A DNA stretch of 64,000 nt from Bryobacterales bacterium (GCA_016721425.1 JADKID010000007.1:558001-622000); one strand, 5' to 3'. Counted from the stretch's first letter, positions 1 through 8,237 are shown. A program made the numbers and translations. The notes: generated by a model from the sequence alone, not told the origin.

Positions 1-49
1 TCTGGTCGCCGTTGAGCACGGCATCGTAGAGCTTCTGTAGGTCAGGCAT
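1..49 (-). CDS. Corrinoid (B12-binding) methyltransferase partner protein, 3' end outside window
   Basis: Only the first 16 codons lie in the window, from an ATG at 49 on the minus strand. They read MPDLQKLYDAVLNGD, which resembles the N-terminal helix of small corrinoid proteins that carry a methyl group on cobalamin. The start overlaps the stop of the UroD-family gene by 8 bp, so the two are probably translationally coupled. Pairing of UroD/MtaA-type proteins with such corrinoid carriers is known. The cobalamin-binding DxHxxG motif, if present, would lie beyond the window, so the call rests on few residues. Confidence 0.5.
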   Translation of the reverse strand, partial: MPDLQKLYDAVLNGDQ

Positions 50-1310
50 GATGGAACTCCTTCACGGCGTCGAGCATGGCCACGACGTTTTCGACCGGCG
101 TGCCGGCCTGGATATTGTGCACGGTATTGAACACGAATCCGCCCCCGGGGGCGAAGATCTCGAGCCGCCGCAGCGCCTGTTCGCGCACCTCGGCGGGGGA
201 GCCAAACGGCAGAGTCTGCTGCGTATCGATGCCGCCACCCCAGAAGACGAGCCGGCTGCCGTACTTCTCTTTCAGCATGGCGGGCTCCATGCCCACAGCC
301 GAGCATTGCACGGGGTTGATGATGTCGAAGCCCGCGTCGATGAAGGTCTCAAAGAACCGCTCCACGCTGCCGCAGGAGTGTTTGAAACATTTCCAGGTGG
401 TATTGGCGTGTACCCAGTTGTTGATCTCACGGTAGTAGGGCACCCACAGCTCGCGCAGAGTGGCCACCGAGCAGAAGGCGGAGCTCTGGGTGCCGAAGTC
501 CGTGCCGCAGATGTAGACGGCGTCCACGCTGTTGCCCACGCGCTGCCGGATGCGCTCCAGGTTGCCGAGAGCCACCTCGCACTGCCGCTGGAACACCTGA
601 TGAATGTAGTCGCGGCGCGAACGGGTGGAGACATACCACTCGGTGACGTCGCGAATGCCGCGGGGAACCTTCAACCCGGGGCCGGGGACGCGCGCGATGT
701 CGCCAAAGCCGGTGCCGCCGAAGCCGGCCACAATGGCGCGGCCGCAGCCCTGCACAGCGGCGACGCTGCGCTGGAGGACGTCGAGATCGGCGTCGCCGAT
801 GGGCTGAAACTCCTCGCAGTTGTCGGCGGGATCGAGATGCTCGGGGTCAAAGTCGTTCTGGCGGACAATCACGTCGAAGAAGAATCCGCCGGCGGGCATG
901 CGGCCGCTGGGGGCCGCGGTGAGGTCGCCTTGCGGATAGAGCAGGGTGTCGCCGTTGGTATCGATGGTTGTGCGGAAACCCTCGGCCACCAGAACTTCGA
1001 GACCATTCAGCACCCATGGCTTCCAGTTCTCGTTGAGAAAGCCGTAGGACGTCTTGGCGGGCATGATGGAGACCGTATCAATGCCCATGGCGTCGCGCAG
1101 ATCGTCGTCCACCAGGCCCAGCATCTGGCCCGGCTCATGCACCTTGACGGGCCGCTGCTCCAGGCCGTAGTGCCGGCGCAACCCGGCCACAACCGAGACA
1201 TGGATGCCGGTGACGGACGTGCTGCCGAAATCCACGGGGACTCGATCCGGCTGCCTGTGGTTCAAGGCGTCGAGGACACGTTGCCTGCTACTGGCGGCTG
1301 CGCTGGTCAT
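42..1310 (-). CDS. Uroporphyrinogen decarboxylase-family protein, probable corrinoid methyltransferase
   Basis: This 422-residue protein has the URO-D barrel pattern: an N-terminal RQPDRVPVDFG segment, then FKHSCGS near residue 320, which is the His/Cys-type zinc site of MtaA-like methyltransferases rather than of heme-pathway HemE, and a C-terminal GGGFVFNTVHNIQAG stretch. MtaA/MtbA relatives move methyl groups between a corrinoid protein and an acceptor. The gene overlaps a downstream corrinoid-protein start by 8 bp, which favours a methyltransferase role over heme synthesis. The frame stays open upstream to 1808, but that part overlaps the next gene antisense and has no family similarity. 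The ATG at 1310, just before the conserved RQRVLDALNHRQPDRVP, is therefore chosen. The substrate is unknown. Confidence 0.8.
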   Translation of the reverse strand: MTSAAASSRQRVLDALNHRQPDRVPVDFGSTSVTGIHVSVVAGLRRHYGLEQRPVKVHEPGQMLGLVDDDLRDAMGIDTVSIMPAKTSYGFLNENWKPWVLNGLEVLVAEGFRTTIDTNGDTLLYPQGDLTAAPSGRMPAGGFFFDVIVRQNDFDPEHLDPADNCEEFQPIGDADLDVLQRSVAAVQGCGRAIVAGFGGTGFGDIARVPGPGLKVPRGIRDVTEWYVSTRSRRDYIHQVFQRQCEVALGNLERIRQRVGNSVDAVYICGTDFGTQSSAFCSVATLRELWVPYYREINNWVHANTTWKCFKHSCGSVERFFETFIDAGFDIINPVQCSAVGMEPAMLKEKYGSRLVFWGGGIDTQQTLPFGSPAEVREQALRRLEIFAPGGGFVFNTVHNIQAGTPVENVVAMLDAVKEFHHA

Positions 1311-1347
1311 GGGGCTGCGACAAGCGTATCGAAATCTCCTAAACTCG

Positions 1348-3201
1348 TCAACTTTGGATGCGGGGCAAGCGAGCCGCCGCAATCTGCGCCACATCCAACA
1401 ATTGTGGGGCCCCTTCCGGGCGGACGGCCGAGAGCGCATCCTGGAACATGGTGTTGCAGAACGGACAAGCGGCGGCCACCACGTCCGCGCCGGTATCGGC
1501 CAGCTCCCGCGCGCGCTCGTGGCTGACGCGGCTGCCCGTCTCCTCACCCAGAAACACCAGGCCGCCGCCGGCGCCGCAACAGAAGCTCCGCTCGCGGGCG
1601 CGGCCGGGCTCCACCAGAGTTCCGCCCGCGGAGATGACGGCGCGCGGCTCGTCGTATACATCCTGGTAGCGGCCGAGGTAGCACGGGTCGTGGTAAACCA
1701 CCTTCCCGATGGACCCGCCGGCGCCGGGCAATTGCGCCTGATGGCGCGCCAGAAACACCGAGTGGTGCTCGATCTCAAACTCGGCGCCCAGCTCCTTCCA
1801 GTCTTCACCGATGGTACGCACGCAGTGGGGGCAGATCGACAGGAGCTTTTTGACCTTGGCTGTCTTCAGCTGGCCCATGTTGAACTCCGCCAGTTGCTGG
1901 AAGGCCAGATCGTTGCCCAGCCGCCGCGCCGAATCGCCGGTGCATTTCTCCTTTTTCAGCACGCCGTAGGTCACGCCGAGATACCGCAGCACCTCCACCA
2001 GGGCCAGAACGATCTCGCGGCCCTTGGGGTCATAGGAGCCCATGCAGCCCAGCCACAGGCAGTATTCCTGTGTGCCGTCGAACAGCGGCAGGGCGTTTTT
2101 TTGGAGAAACTTGTCGCGTTCCAGCGCGGCCATGCCCAAAGGGTTGCCGTTACGCTCCAGTTTCAAGAACAACTGTCCGCCATACTCGTCCTCCCACTTG
2201 CCCGTATTCACCGCGCCACGCCGCAGGCCTACGATCAACGGAACGTGCTCGATGCCCACGGGGCACTGATACTCGCACGCCCCGCAGGTGGTGCACTGGA
2301 AGACGGCCTCTTCGCTGAGATGGACGCCGATCAGCGGCTGCTCCGCACCAGCGCCGTGTTCGTTCAGATAGCCGCGAAAGCCGAGGGCGATCTCTTTCGG
2401 GTTCAGCAGTTTACCGGTATTGTGCGCCGGGCAGTGCTCCTGGCAGCGCCCGCACTCCACGCAGGAGTAAGCCTGCAGGGCGACCAACTGCGTTACATCC
2501 TTGCCGGTATCCAGGCCGAAGTCCTCATCGCCATCCAACGGCGGAATGCGGCTGAAGCCGCCGCGCGATAGGAATACGGTGGCGGGGCTGAGAAGGAGGT
2601 GGAGGTGCTTGGTGTGCGGAACGAGAGGCAGAAAGACCAGCAGCGCCAGCGTATGCAGCCACCAGAGCGACCTGGCATAGGCGCTGGCGGAAGCCGGCCG
2701 CTGCCAGTAATCGGCGGCAAAGGTCACCATCAGGGTGAGGATCAGCAGCGCGATCAGGCCGGATTCCCACGAGACCTTGGCCCCAAGCCACTTGGGCCTG
2801 ACTACCAACCGGCGGATGGCGAGGCCGGTGATGGAAACCGCCACGACCAGGGAGAACGCGAAGGCGAGCGCAAAATAGAAGGGCCCCAGCAGCCCGTGAT
2901 CCGGGTGGAGGAACGGAATGCCCATCCCCAGGGCAAAGTGATTCAGCGTTACCAGGGCGAAGGCGCAGAAGCCCCAGAAGACAAAGGCGTGCGCCAGTCC
3001 GGGCAGCGGCCGCTCGCGGATCACCTTCGCCTGGCAGATCACTTCCCAGAAGAAATCCCAGACACGCGGGCCGAGCGGCGCCAGATGAAACGAGGCGTCC
3101 TTGCGGGAAGCCATGATCGTGTGAAAGACCGTGCCGAACCGCCGCCAGAATGCGTACGCCGAAACAGCCACCAGGGTCAGAATGAGCAGTTTTTCCGCCA
3201 T
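1348..3201 (-). CDS. Membrane-bound heterodisulfide reductase-like Fe-S oxidoreductase
   Basis: This 617-residue fusion starts with about 220 residues holding several membrane helices, like the NarI/HdrE b-type domain. A ferredoxin-like domain follows with two cluster motifs, CVECGRCQEHCP and CTTCGACEYQCP (about residues 245-330). Two CCG-type domains come next; the first is atypical (KCTGD in place of CCG), while the second is canonical (HDPCYLGR, FCCGAGGG, ACPFC). The architecture matches the HdrDE/DsrK-like and ETF-linked Fe-S oxidoreductases that pass electrons between a soluble donor and membrane quinone. It starts at the ATG at 3201 and ends 37 bp before the UroD-family gene, so the two may share a transcript. 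The electron donor is not identifiable from the neighbourhood. Confidence 0.85.
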   Translation of the reverse strand: MAEKLLILTLVAVSAYAFWRRFGTVFHTIMASRKDASFHLAPLGPRVWDFFWEVICQAKVIRERPLPGLAHAFVFWGFCAFALVTLNHFALGMGIPFLHPDHGLLGPFYFALAFAFSLVVAVSITGLAIRRLVVRPKWLGAKVSWESGLIALLILTLMVTFAADYWQRPASASAYARSLWWLHTLALLVFLPLVPHTKHLHLLLSPATVFLSRGGFSRIPPLDGDEDFGLDTGKDVTQLVALQAYSCVECGRCQEHCPAHNTGKLLNPKEIALGFRGYLNEHGAGAEQPLIGVHLSEEAVFQCTTCGACEYQCPVGIEHVPLIVGLRRGAVNTGKWEDEYGGQLFLKLERNGNPLGMAALERDKFLQKNALPLFDGTQEYCLWLGCMGSYDPKGREIVLALVEVLRYLGVTYGVLKKEKCTGDSARRLGNDLAFQQLAEFNMGQLKTAKVKKLLSICPHCVRTIGEDWKELGAEFEIEHHSVFLARHQAQLPGAGGSIGKVVYHDPCYLGRYQDVYDEPRAVISAGGTLVEPGRARERSFCCGAGGGLVFLGEETGSRVSHERARELADTGADVVAAACPFCNTMFQDALSAVRPEGAPQLLDVAQIAAARLPRIQS

Positions 3202-3234
3202 CGACCCATCACTGTAACACGCGGACCTGTTGGA

Positions 3235-3603
3235 CTAGACCGTTAGACCATGCGCACCCACCGTGCGGAACTCATACTGTTGGATCTCGACCGCCGCGCA
3301 ACCCGCCTCGTAGCGGACCACTTTGCCGCGGGCGATCAGCTTCAGCGCACAGCGGTTGTCCAGCTGCGCCGGCCAACTGATTGCCATTTCCAGCCGCTTG
3401 CCCGGTATCAGGGGCTTGTCGGACTGGAAGTAGATCCCGCCGCTGCTCATGTTCACCGTGGTCCCGCCGCCCGATTCGTCGCCCAGACGCTTGCTCAGCA
3501 TCTTGAAACGAATCTCGCGCTCCATCGGGAAACGGTCTGACGTACGGCGGTCGGTTTTGCCCCTCTTACCGGGGGTGACTGGTTCAATTCCAAATTGATT
3601 CAT
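3235..3603 (-). CDS. PilZ domain protein (putative c-di-GMP receptor)
   Basis: The ATG at 3603 gives 122 residues. The PilZ signature is visible: RRTSDRFP (the RxxxR arm) followed about 40 residues later by NMSSGGIYF (the D/N-x-S-x-x-G motif), which together bind cyclic di-GMP in the family. No other domain is attached, so it is a single-domain receptor that would relay the signal to a partner. An upstream extension of 29 codons is open but lies in the divergent promoter region and shows no family similarity. A c-di-GMP-metabolising protein is encoded at 12575-14974, but nothing ties the two directly. Confidence 0.8.
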   Translation of the reverse strand: MNQFGIEPVTPGKRGKTDRRTSDRFPMEREIRFKMLSKRLGDESGGGTTVNMSSGGIYFQSDKPLIPGKRLEMAISWPAQLDNRCALKLIARGKVVRYEAGCAAVEIQQYEFRTVGAHGLTV

Positions 3604-3673
3604 AGGTTTGCCCACACAGTAAGGATGGCGGGGAAGGGCCGGCGATTCAATAGGTATTTGGTTCAAATTGTTT

Positions 3674-3689
3674 TGGTACGGGTGTACCA
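3674..3689. promoter_or_regulatory. 16-bp dyad between pilZ and ridA-like genes
   Basis: TGGTAC-GGGT-GTACCA forms perfect 6-bp arms around a 4-bp centre, midway in the 120-bp region between the divergent PilZ and RidA genes. It could be an operator or small hairpin. There is no evidence of which protein would bind it. Confidence 0.3.
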
Positions 3690-3723
3690 CAGGATTCGGG
3701 CTAACTCGGCTATCATCAAGCCT

Positions 3724-4170
3724 ATGCGCAGCCTTACTCTCGTACTGTCACTCTGCCTGGCCACCGGTCTCACGGTGTCCGCGCAGGATAAGAAAGCCAT
3801 CTACCCGGAAGGCGCCGCCAAGGGCGGCAACTTCGCCCCGGCCATTCTCGCCGGTGGCACGCTCTACGTCTCCGGCCAGGTGGGCCGCGACGCCAAACTG
3901 GGCAAGATCCCGGAAGATTTCGAATTGGAAGTGGCGGCCGCCCTCGACAATATCGGCGTCACGCTGAAGGCCGCCGGATACGACTTCAGCGACGCCGTCT
4001 CGGTGCAGGTGTACCTCACCGACATGGATCTTTTCCAACGCATGAACGCGGTCTACGTGAAGTACTTCCCGGAGCCGCGTCCGGCGCGCGCCACGGTGGG
4101 CGTGGCCAAGCTCGTCAGCACGGCGCGCATCGAGATCAGCGTCACCGCTTGGAAGAAGGCGAAGAACTAG
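3724..4170 (+). CDS. RidA/YjgF-family protein with signal peptide
   Basis: The ATG at 3724 gives 148 residues. Residues 1-20 form a hydrophobic leader ending SAQ, so the protein is probably exported, unlike cytosolic RidA enamine/imine deaminases. The family core is clear: LYVSGQVGRD, then ALDNIGVTLKAAG, then the PARATVGVAKL stretch holding the conserved Arg of the ligand pocket. Canonical RidA hydrolyses reactive enamines; secreted members of this subgroup have no settled role. The frame is open upstream to 3595, but the leader decides the start. The 3' end overlaps the convergent rarA by 29 bp. Confidence 0.85.
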   Translation: MRSLTLVLSLCLATGLTVSAQDKKAIYPEGAAKGGNFAPAILAGGTLYVSGQVGRDAKLGKIPEDFELEVAAALDNIGVTLKAAGYDFSDAVSVQVYLTDMDLFQRMNAVYVKYFPEPRPARATVGVAKLVSTARIEISVTAWKKAKN

Positions 4171-5470
4171 CCCGCTGCTCCGCCACCCAGCGGCGGATCT
4201 CTTCCAACCGTTCCTTGATCCGCGCCTCCGTCCCGCGCGTGGACGGCTCGTAGAAGCGAGTGCCTGCCAGAGACTCCGGCAGGCACTCCATGCCCGTCAG
4301 GCCCGCCTGGTTCTGGTGAGCGTGCTGGTACCCGGATCCATAGCCCCACTGCTTCATGGCCTTGGTGGATGCGTTGCGGAGTTGCATCGGCACCGGCTCG
4401 GCCGGACGCGAGCGCACCAGTTCCCGGGCGGCGTTCAACGCCCGGTAGGCGGCATCGGATTTCGGCGCCACCGCCAGATAGATGGCCACCTGGGCCAACG
4501 CCTGATCGCCTTCCGGCACGCCCAGGAAGTGCACCGTCTTCATGCACGCAATAGCCTGCTCCACGGCGCGCGGATCGGCCAACCCGATATCCTCCACCGC
4601 CATGCGCACCAGGCGCCGCGCGATGTACATGCGGTCCTCGCCGGATTCCAGCATGCGCGCCAGCCAGTACAGTACGGCGTCGGGATCGGACGACCGCACG
4701 CTCTTGTGCAGCGCCGAGACCAGGTTGTAGTGCTCTTCGCCGCCCTTGTCGTAGAGCAGCATCTTGCGCTCCACGGCGTCCTCGACGGCGGACGTGGGCA
4801 CCACGCCGTCTTCGCCGGCCGCCGCGGCGGCGATCTCCAGAATGTTGTACGCCGTGCGCGCGTCGCCGCTGGCATAGACGGCGATCTGCTCCAGCAGTTC
4901 ATCGGTGCAGGTGACGCCCACCACCGGCAGCGCCCGTTGCAGCAGTGTGACGGTCTCCTCGGTGGTCAACGCGCGCAACGCGTAGACTTTGGACCGTGAG
5001 AGCAGCGCCGAGATCACCTCAAACGATGGATTCTCCGTCGTGGCGCCGATCAGGATGATGTCGCCCCGCTCTACGTACGGGAGAAAGGCGTCCTGCTGCG
5101 CCTTGTTGAAGCGGTGAATTTCGTCGACAAACAGGACCGTGCGCATGCCTTGGCGCCGGTTGCGCTCGGCCTGCGCCATCACTTCCTTGATCTCTTTGAT
5201 GCCGCTCAGGACGGCGCTGAACGGAATGAAGGCGCAGCGCGTGTGCCGCGCGACCAGGGACGCCAGGGTGGTCTTCCCGACGCCCGGGGGCCCCCAGAGG
5301 ATCAATGAGGTCAGGCGGTCTTTCTCGATCTGCACACGCAGCGGCTTGCCCGCGCCGAGGATGTGCTCCTGGCCTACATAGCCATCCAGCGAATCGGGCC
5401 GCATCCGCTCCGCCAGGGGCCGAGGAGCGTCATCGCCGGCCAACCCCGGCGCCGCTTCAAACAAGCTCAT
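4142..5470 (-). CDS. rarA: Replication-associated recombination protein A (AAA+ ATPase, MgsA)
   Basis: This 442-residue protein is the usual length for RarA/MgsA/WRNIP1, which acts at stalled replication forks. Walker A is GPPGVGKT (residues 61-68) and Walker B with its extension is VLFVDEIHRFNKAQQDAFLP. A sensor-like GATTENPSFEV follows, then the MgsA C-terminal tetramerisation domain with KSVRSSDPDAVLYWLARML. The first codons of rarA overlap the last codons of the SpoU methylase gene by 4 bp (ATGA), so the two form an operon. The tail runs 29 bp into the 3' end of the convergent RidA-like gene. Confidence 0.95.
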   Translation of the reverse strand: MSLFEAAPGLAGDDAPRPLAERMRPDSLDGYVGQEHILGAGKPLRVQIEKDRLTSLILWGPPGVGKTTLASLVARHTRCAFIPFSAVLSGIKEIKEVMAQAERNRRQGMRTVLFVDEIHRFNKAQQDAFLPYVERGDIILIGATTENPSFEVISALLSRSKVYALRALTTEETVTLLQRALPVVGVTCTDELLEQIAVYASGDARTAYNILEIAAAAAGEDGVVPTSAVEDAVERKMLLYDKGGEEHYNLVSALHKSVRSSDPDAVLYWLARMLESGEDRMYIARRLVRMAVEDIGLADPRAVEQAIACMKTVHFLGVPEGDQALAQVAIYLAVAPKSDAAYRALNAARELVRSRPAEPVPMQLRNASTKAMKQWGYGSGYQHAHQNQAGLTGMECLPESLAGTRFYEPSTRGTEARIKERLEEIRRWVAEQRASSSPSSKR

Positions 5471-6258
5471 AGCACTGCCCTTTGCCGCCAGGACTCGTAT
5501 AGCAAGATGCCCGCGGCCACACCCGCATTGAGGCTCTCCACGCCCTTCGTGGGGATGTGCAGATCCACGCCGGCGCCGCGCATCTCCTCGCTGACGCCGT
5601 GGCCCTCGCTGCCGATCACGATGGCGCAGCGCCGCCGCAGATCAGCATCCCGCACGGCCACCCCGCCGCGCGGCACGGCAACGTAGACGTCGGTGCGGCC
5701 CTGCTGCAACGCGGAGCGCAGCACGGTGGAATCGATCCCTTCCAGCATCGGAACCCGGAAGAGTGAGCCCGCGCTGGCGCGCAAGGTCTTCGGATTCCAC
5801 GGGCTCACCGTGCCTTTCAAAAACACCACACCGGTGGCGCCAAACGCTTCCGCTGCGCGAACCATCGCTCCGGCGTTGCCGGGATCCTGCACGCCGTCCA
5901 GCACCACCACCAGCGAGATGCCGCGCAACACGTGCTCCAGTGTCCAGTGCGGCGGCCGCACCAGCGTCATCACGCCCTGCGCCGCCTCGGTGGCCGATAG
6001 CTCCTGGAACATCTCCTCCGGCACGGTGAGCAGCCGCACGCCGGCCAGATTCCCGATGTGGCGCTCCACAACGCGCCGGACGTTTTCAGCCGCCAGCACC
6101 ACGGGAGTCTGCAACCCGGAGCGCAATGCCTCTTCCAACAGATGGAAGGTCTCGGCGACGCACAACCCGTCCTCTGTCAGCGATCCGCGGGAGAGAGCCC
6201 GCCGGATATCTTTCAACAATGGGTTCTTCGCACTGGTGATTACTTCAGCTCTGGCCAT
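5467..6258 (-). CDS. SpoU/TrmH-family RNA 2'-O-methyltransferase
   Basis: This 263-residue protein has an N-terminal SpoU substrate-binding domain (KNPLLKDIRRAL at the start) and a C-terminal knotted methyltransferase domain. All three motifs are present: LDGVQDPGNAGAMVRAA (motif 1), IGSEGHGVSEEM (motif 2) and IPTKGVESLNAGVAAGI (motif 3, usually SLNVSVAA). It should methylate a ribose 2'-OH in rRNA or tRNA using SAM; the exact site cannot be told. It is the first gene of a two-gene operon with rarA (4-bp overlap). Only 23 bp separate its start from the divergent DUF218 gene. Confidence 0.9.
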   Translation of the reverse strand: MARAEVITSAKNPLLKDIRRALSRGSLTEDGLCVAETFHLLEEALRSGLQTPVVLAAENVRRVVERHIGNLAGVRLLTVPEEMFQELSATEAAQGVMTLVRPPHWTLEHVLRGISLVVVLDGVQDPGNAGAMVRAAEAFGATGVVFLKGTVSPWNPKTLRASAGSLFRVPMLEGIDSTVLRSALQQGRTDVYVAVPRGGVAVRDADLRRRCAIVIGSEGHGVSEEMRGAGVDLHIPTKGVESLNAGVAAGILLYESWRQRAVL

Positions 6259-6281
6259 ATGGGTAGAATCAATATCGTACG

Positions 6282-6869
6282 ATGAAGCGGCTCGTTGCTA
6301 TCGCCCTGCTGGTTATCGGTCTTCCCGTGACCACCTATCTCGTCATACTGGCGAAGCAGATCGAGCGTCAGTCGGCCATCGACGAATCGCAGAAGGCTGA
6401 TATTATCGTCGTCCTTGGCGCGGCTGAATACAATGGCCGTCCCTCGCCAGTCCTCCGCGCCAGGCTCGATCACGCCTTCGATCTCTACGCCAAAGGACTC
6501 GCGCAGCTCATCCTCACCACGGGCGGCGCCGGCGGCGACGAACAATATACCGAAGGGCAGGTGGGCCGCGATTATCTGGTCCGCCGCGGCATTCCCTCCG
6601 AGCGGATCGTGGTGGAGGGCGAAGGCGATACCACCGTCTCCACCGTGCTGGCAGTCAGCGAAATCATGCGCCGCATGAACTTGACCTCGGCCATCCTGGT
6701 CAGCGACGGCTACCATATCTTCCGCTCCAAACGGATCCTGCAACACCAAGGCATGAAGGTCTACGGCTCACCGCGTCCGAATGCCCTCAAAGACGACTGG
6801 CGCGAGCGGTGGCAGTACTTTCGCCAGGCGTGCGGCTTTCTCCTCTGGCGCATCGGCCTGAAATTGTAG
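6282..6869 (+). CDS. DUF218/YdcF-SanA family membrane-anchored protein
   Basis: This 195-residue protein has one N-terminal membrane anchor (residues 5-23) and a DUF218 domain: IIVVLGAAEYNGRPSPVLRAR, then LILTTGGAGGDEQYTEGQV, then the conserved GDTTVSTVLAVSE and ILVSDGYHIFRSKRIL blocks. The family (YdcF, SanA, ElyC) is tied to envelope integrity and undecaprenyl-phosphate or vancomycin phenotypes; the biochemical reaction is not established. A possible -10 box, TAGAAT (6264-6269), lies so close to the ATG that the mRNA may have almost no leader. Confidence 0.85.
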   Translation: MKRLVAIALLVIGLPVTTYLVILAKQIERQSAIDESQKADIIVVLGAAEYNGRPSPVLRARLDHAFDLYAKGLAQLILTTGGAGGDEQYTEGQVGRDYLVRRGIPSERIVVEGEGDTTVSTVLAVSEIMRRMNLTSAILVSDGYHIFRSKRILQHQGMKVYGSPRPNALKDDWRERWQYFRQACGFLLWRIGLKL

Positions 6870-7058
6870 GCCCGCCTTGAACCGGCAGCCGAAGTGCTGC
6901 CAATAGCCGAGGAATGTGAGAAAGCCTATTCCACAGGGCGGGATTCCGAGGTGGTAGCACCAGATCGAGAGCCCCACCGCCCGTTCCCTCCACGGCGGGA
7001 TATTGCGCCAGGCGACCAGACCAGTTGTGACAAGCGCCAGTAGCGATATGTTCTGCAT
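6768..7058 (-). CDS. Uncertain hypothetical membrane ORF, possibly a gene remnant
   Basis: This is an open frame of 96 codons whose first 60 residues look like membrane protein, with two hydrophobic stretches and many Trp/Gly/Cys. Its last third runs antisense into the end of the DUF218 gene and looks non-coding. I do not recognise the family. It may be the remnant of a larger membrane protein, since the same frame is open upstream back to a TAA just after the DUF4199 gene. Without homologues it should be treated as doubtful. Confidence 0.25.
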   Translation of the reverse strand: MQNISLLALVTTGLVAWRNIPPWRERAVGLSIWCYHLGIPPCGIGFLTFLGYWQHFGCRFKAGLQFQADAPEEKAARLAKVLPPLAPVVFEGIRTR

Positions 7059-7094
7059 CCGGTTTTGCCAGACAACTAGGCCTCGCCGTTTGAT

Positions 7095-7646
7095 TTATGT
7101 GGTCATGACTTCGGGAGCGGCGGCGGGTTCGACACGGGGTTTGCGGCGGAGGAGCGCAGCGGAGATGAGAGTAATGATCAGGCCGACGGGCAGGGGCTCC
7201 AGGAAGGTGTATGCCATGTTGACGAAGGGGTTCTGGTAGAGCTGCTGAGAGTGCTGGATGTCAGCGACCTTGGCGGCGGTAGTGGCGGGGTCAAGTCCGG
7301 ATAGCTGGACCTTATGAATCTCCGCCGCGAAGTAGCTGTCCATGAAGTGGGGCATGAAATTGAAGTAGAGGACCTCCCACATGGCGACGTAGCAGACGGT
7401 GGCGATGAGGCTGATCAGGATGCCGCAGGTGAAGGCGCGGCCGAAGGAAATTTGGCCGGCGAGGGTGTTGTCGCGGTAGCTGCGGATGCCGAAGTAGATG
7501 AGCAGGAACGACGCCACCATCATGGTGTAGCCGACAGCCATACTGTGACCAAGGCCGATCTTGTCGGCGAGGATCAGGGTGCCGCCCATCAGGACGGAGA
7601 CGATGAGGCCTGAGATCAGGCCGAAGGTGAGGACGGTCTTTTTCAT
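7095..7646 (-). CDS. DUF4199 family membrane protein
   Basis: This 183-residue protein has four predicted membrane helices and the DUF4199 layout: a KK start with a glycine-rich first helix, GYTMMVASFLLIYFGIRSYRD, GQISFGRAFTCGILISLIA, a central soluble loop, then a final helix and a charged tail. The function of the family is unknown. It sits 120 bp downstream of a membrane-anchored LuxR-type regulator on the same strand, with two copies of a repeat motif between them, so it is the likely target of that regulator. Confidence 0.85.
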   Translation of the reverse strand: MKKTVLTFGLISGLIVSVLMGGTLILADKIGLGHSMAVGYTMMVASFLLIYFGIRSYRDNTLAGQISFGRAFTCGILISLIATVCYVAMWEVLYFNFMPHFMDSYFAAEIHKVQLSGLDPATTAAKVADIQHSQQLYQNPFVNMAYTFLEPLPVGLIITLISAALLRRKPRVEPAAAPEVMTT

Positions 7647-7707
7647 GTGATGCTCCTGGTGCGAGTGAAGATGGAGTCACGATACGGCCTAACGGCGCTC
7701 GCTGTCG

Positions 7708-7762
7708 TCATCCTTTCGGATGATTTTACAGGAATGAAGCGGAAGTCGTGCTTTCGGATGAC
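7708..7762 (-). promoter_or_regulatory. Two direct copies of an 11-bp site upstream of the DUF4199 gene
   Basis: The word CTTTCGGATGA occurs at 7713-7723 and 7751-7761, starts 38 bp apart. The first copy belongs to a perfect 16-bp dyad, TCATCC-TTTC-GGATGA (7708-7723). The second is a degenerate version of the same dyad. Both lie between the LuxR-type gene and the DUF4199 gene on the upstream side of the latter, as expected of operators. The LuxR-type protein next door is the obvious candidate binder; that is inference. Confidence 0.5.
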
Positions 7763-7766
7763 GCAG

Positions 7767-8237
7767 TCACGGCAGGAGGCCCAGTTCTTTGCCGCGCTGG
7801 ACAGCCTGGGTGCGCCGGGCGGCTCCGAGCTTGTCGAAAGCGCGGGCACAGTGTGTCTTGACGGTGTTTTCGGAAACGAAAAGCTGCGTGGCAATCTCGC
7901 GATTGCTGAAGCCGCGGGCGATCAGGTTGAGGATTTCGAGCTCGCGTGCCGTAATGCCAAGGTTCTGCTGGTGGGCCGTGTTGGGAGCGAAGGGTTCAAG
8001 GGCAGGGGCTTCCGCGGGGACAAGTACTTCCCTCACCACGACCGTTTCGCGAATGATCTCGCGGTTGCGCGTGATGCGGAGGCCGAGCCAGATTCCGAAA
8101 GCCGAAAAGAGGACGGCGACGAGCGCGCTATAGAGCTCGAAGGAATGCTCGATGATGGCGAAGCGGTATTCGGTGTATTGGAGAGTGGCAATGAGCAGGC
8201 CGCCTACGAGACCGAAGATGAGGACGTGGCGCTTCAT
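7767..8237 (-). CDS. Membrane-anchored LuxR-family HTH transcriptional regulator
   Basis: This 156-residue protein has two N-terminal membrane helices (about residues 4-22 and 34-53), a short linker rich in Glu/Val, and a C-terminal LuxR-type helix-turn-helix (about 93-150) with the signature TARELEILNLIARGFSNREI and SENTVKTHCARAFDKL. There is no receiver domain, so this is a one-component regulator tethered to the membrane rather than a phosphorelay response regulator. The gene precedes a DUF4199 membrane protein that probably works with it. The 120 bp between them carries two repeat sites. Confidence 0.88.
   Translation of the reverse strand: MKRHVLIFGLVGGLLIATLQYTEYRFAIIEHSFELYSALVAVLFSAFGIWLGLRITRNREIIRETVVVREVLVPAEAPALEPFAPNTAHQQNLGITARELEILNLIARGFSNREIATQLFVSENTVKTHCARAFDKLGAARRTQAVQRGKELGLLP

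Noticed and set aside
48..1526. Long plus-strand open frame of 492 codons
   Set aside because: It is antisense to the UroD-family gene with shifted high-GC codon positions and a His/Ala/Gly-biased product. It is a shadow frame.
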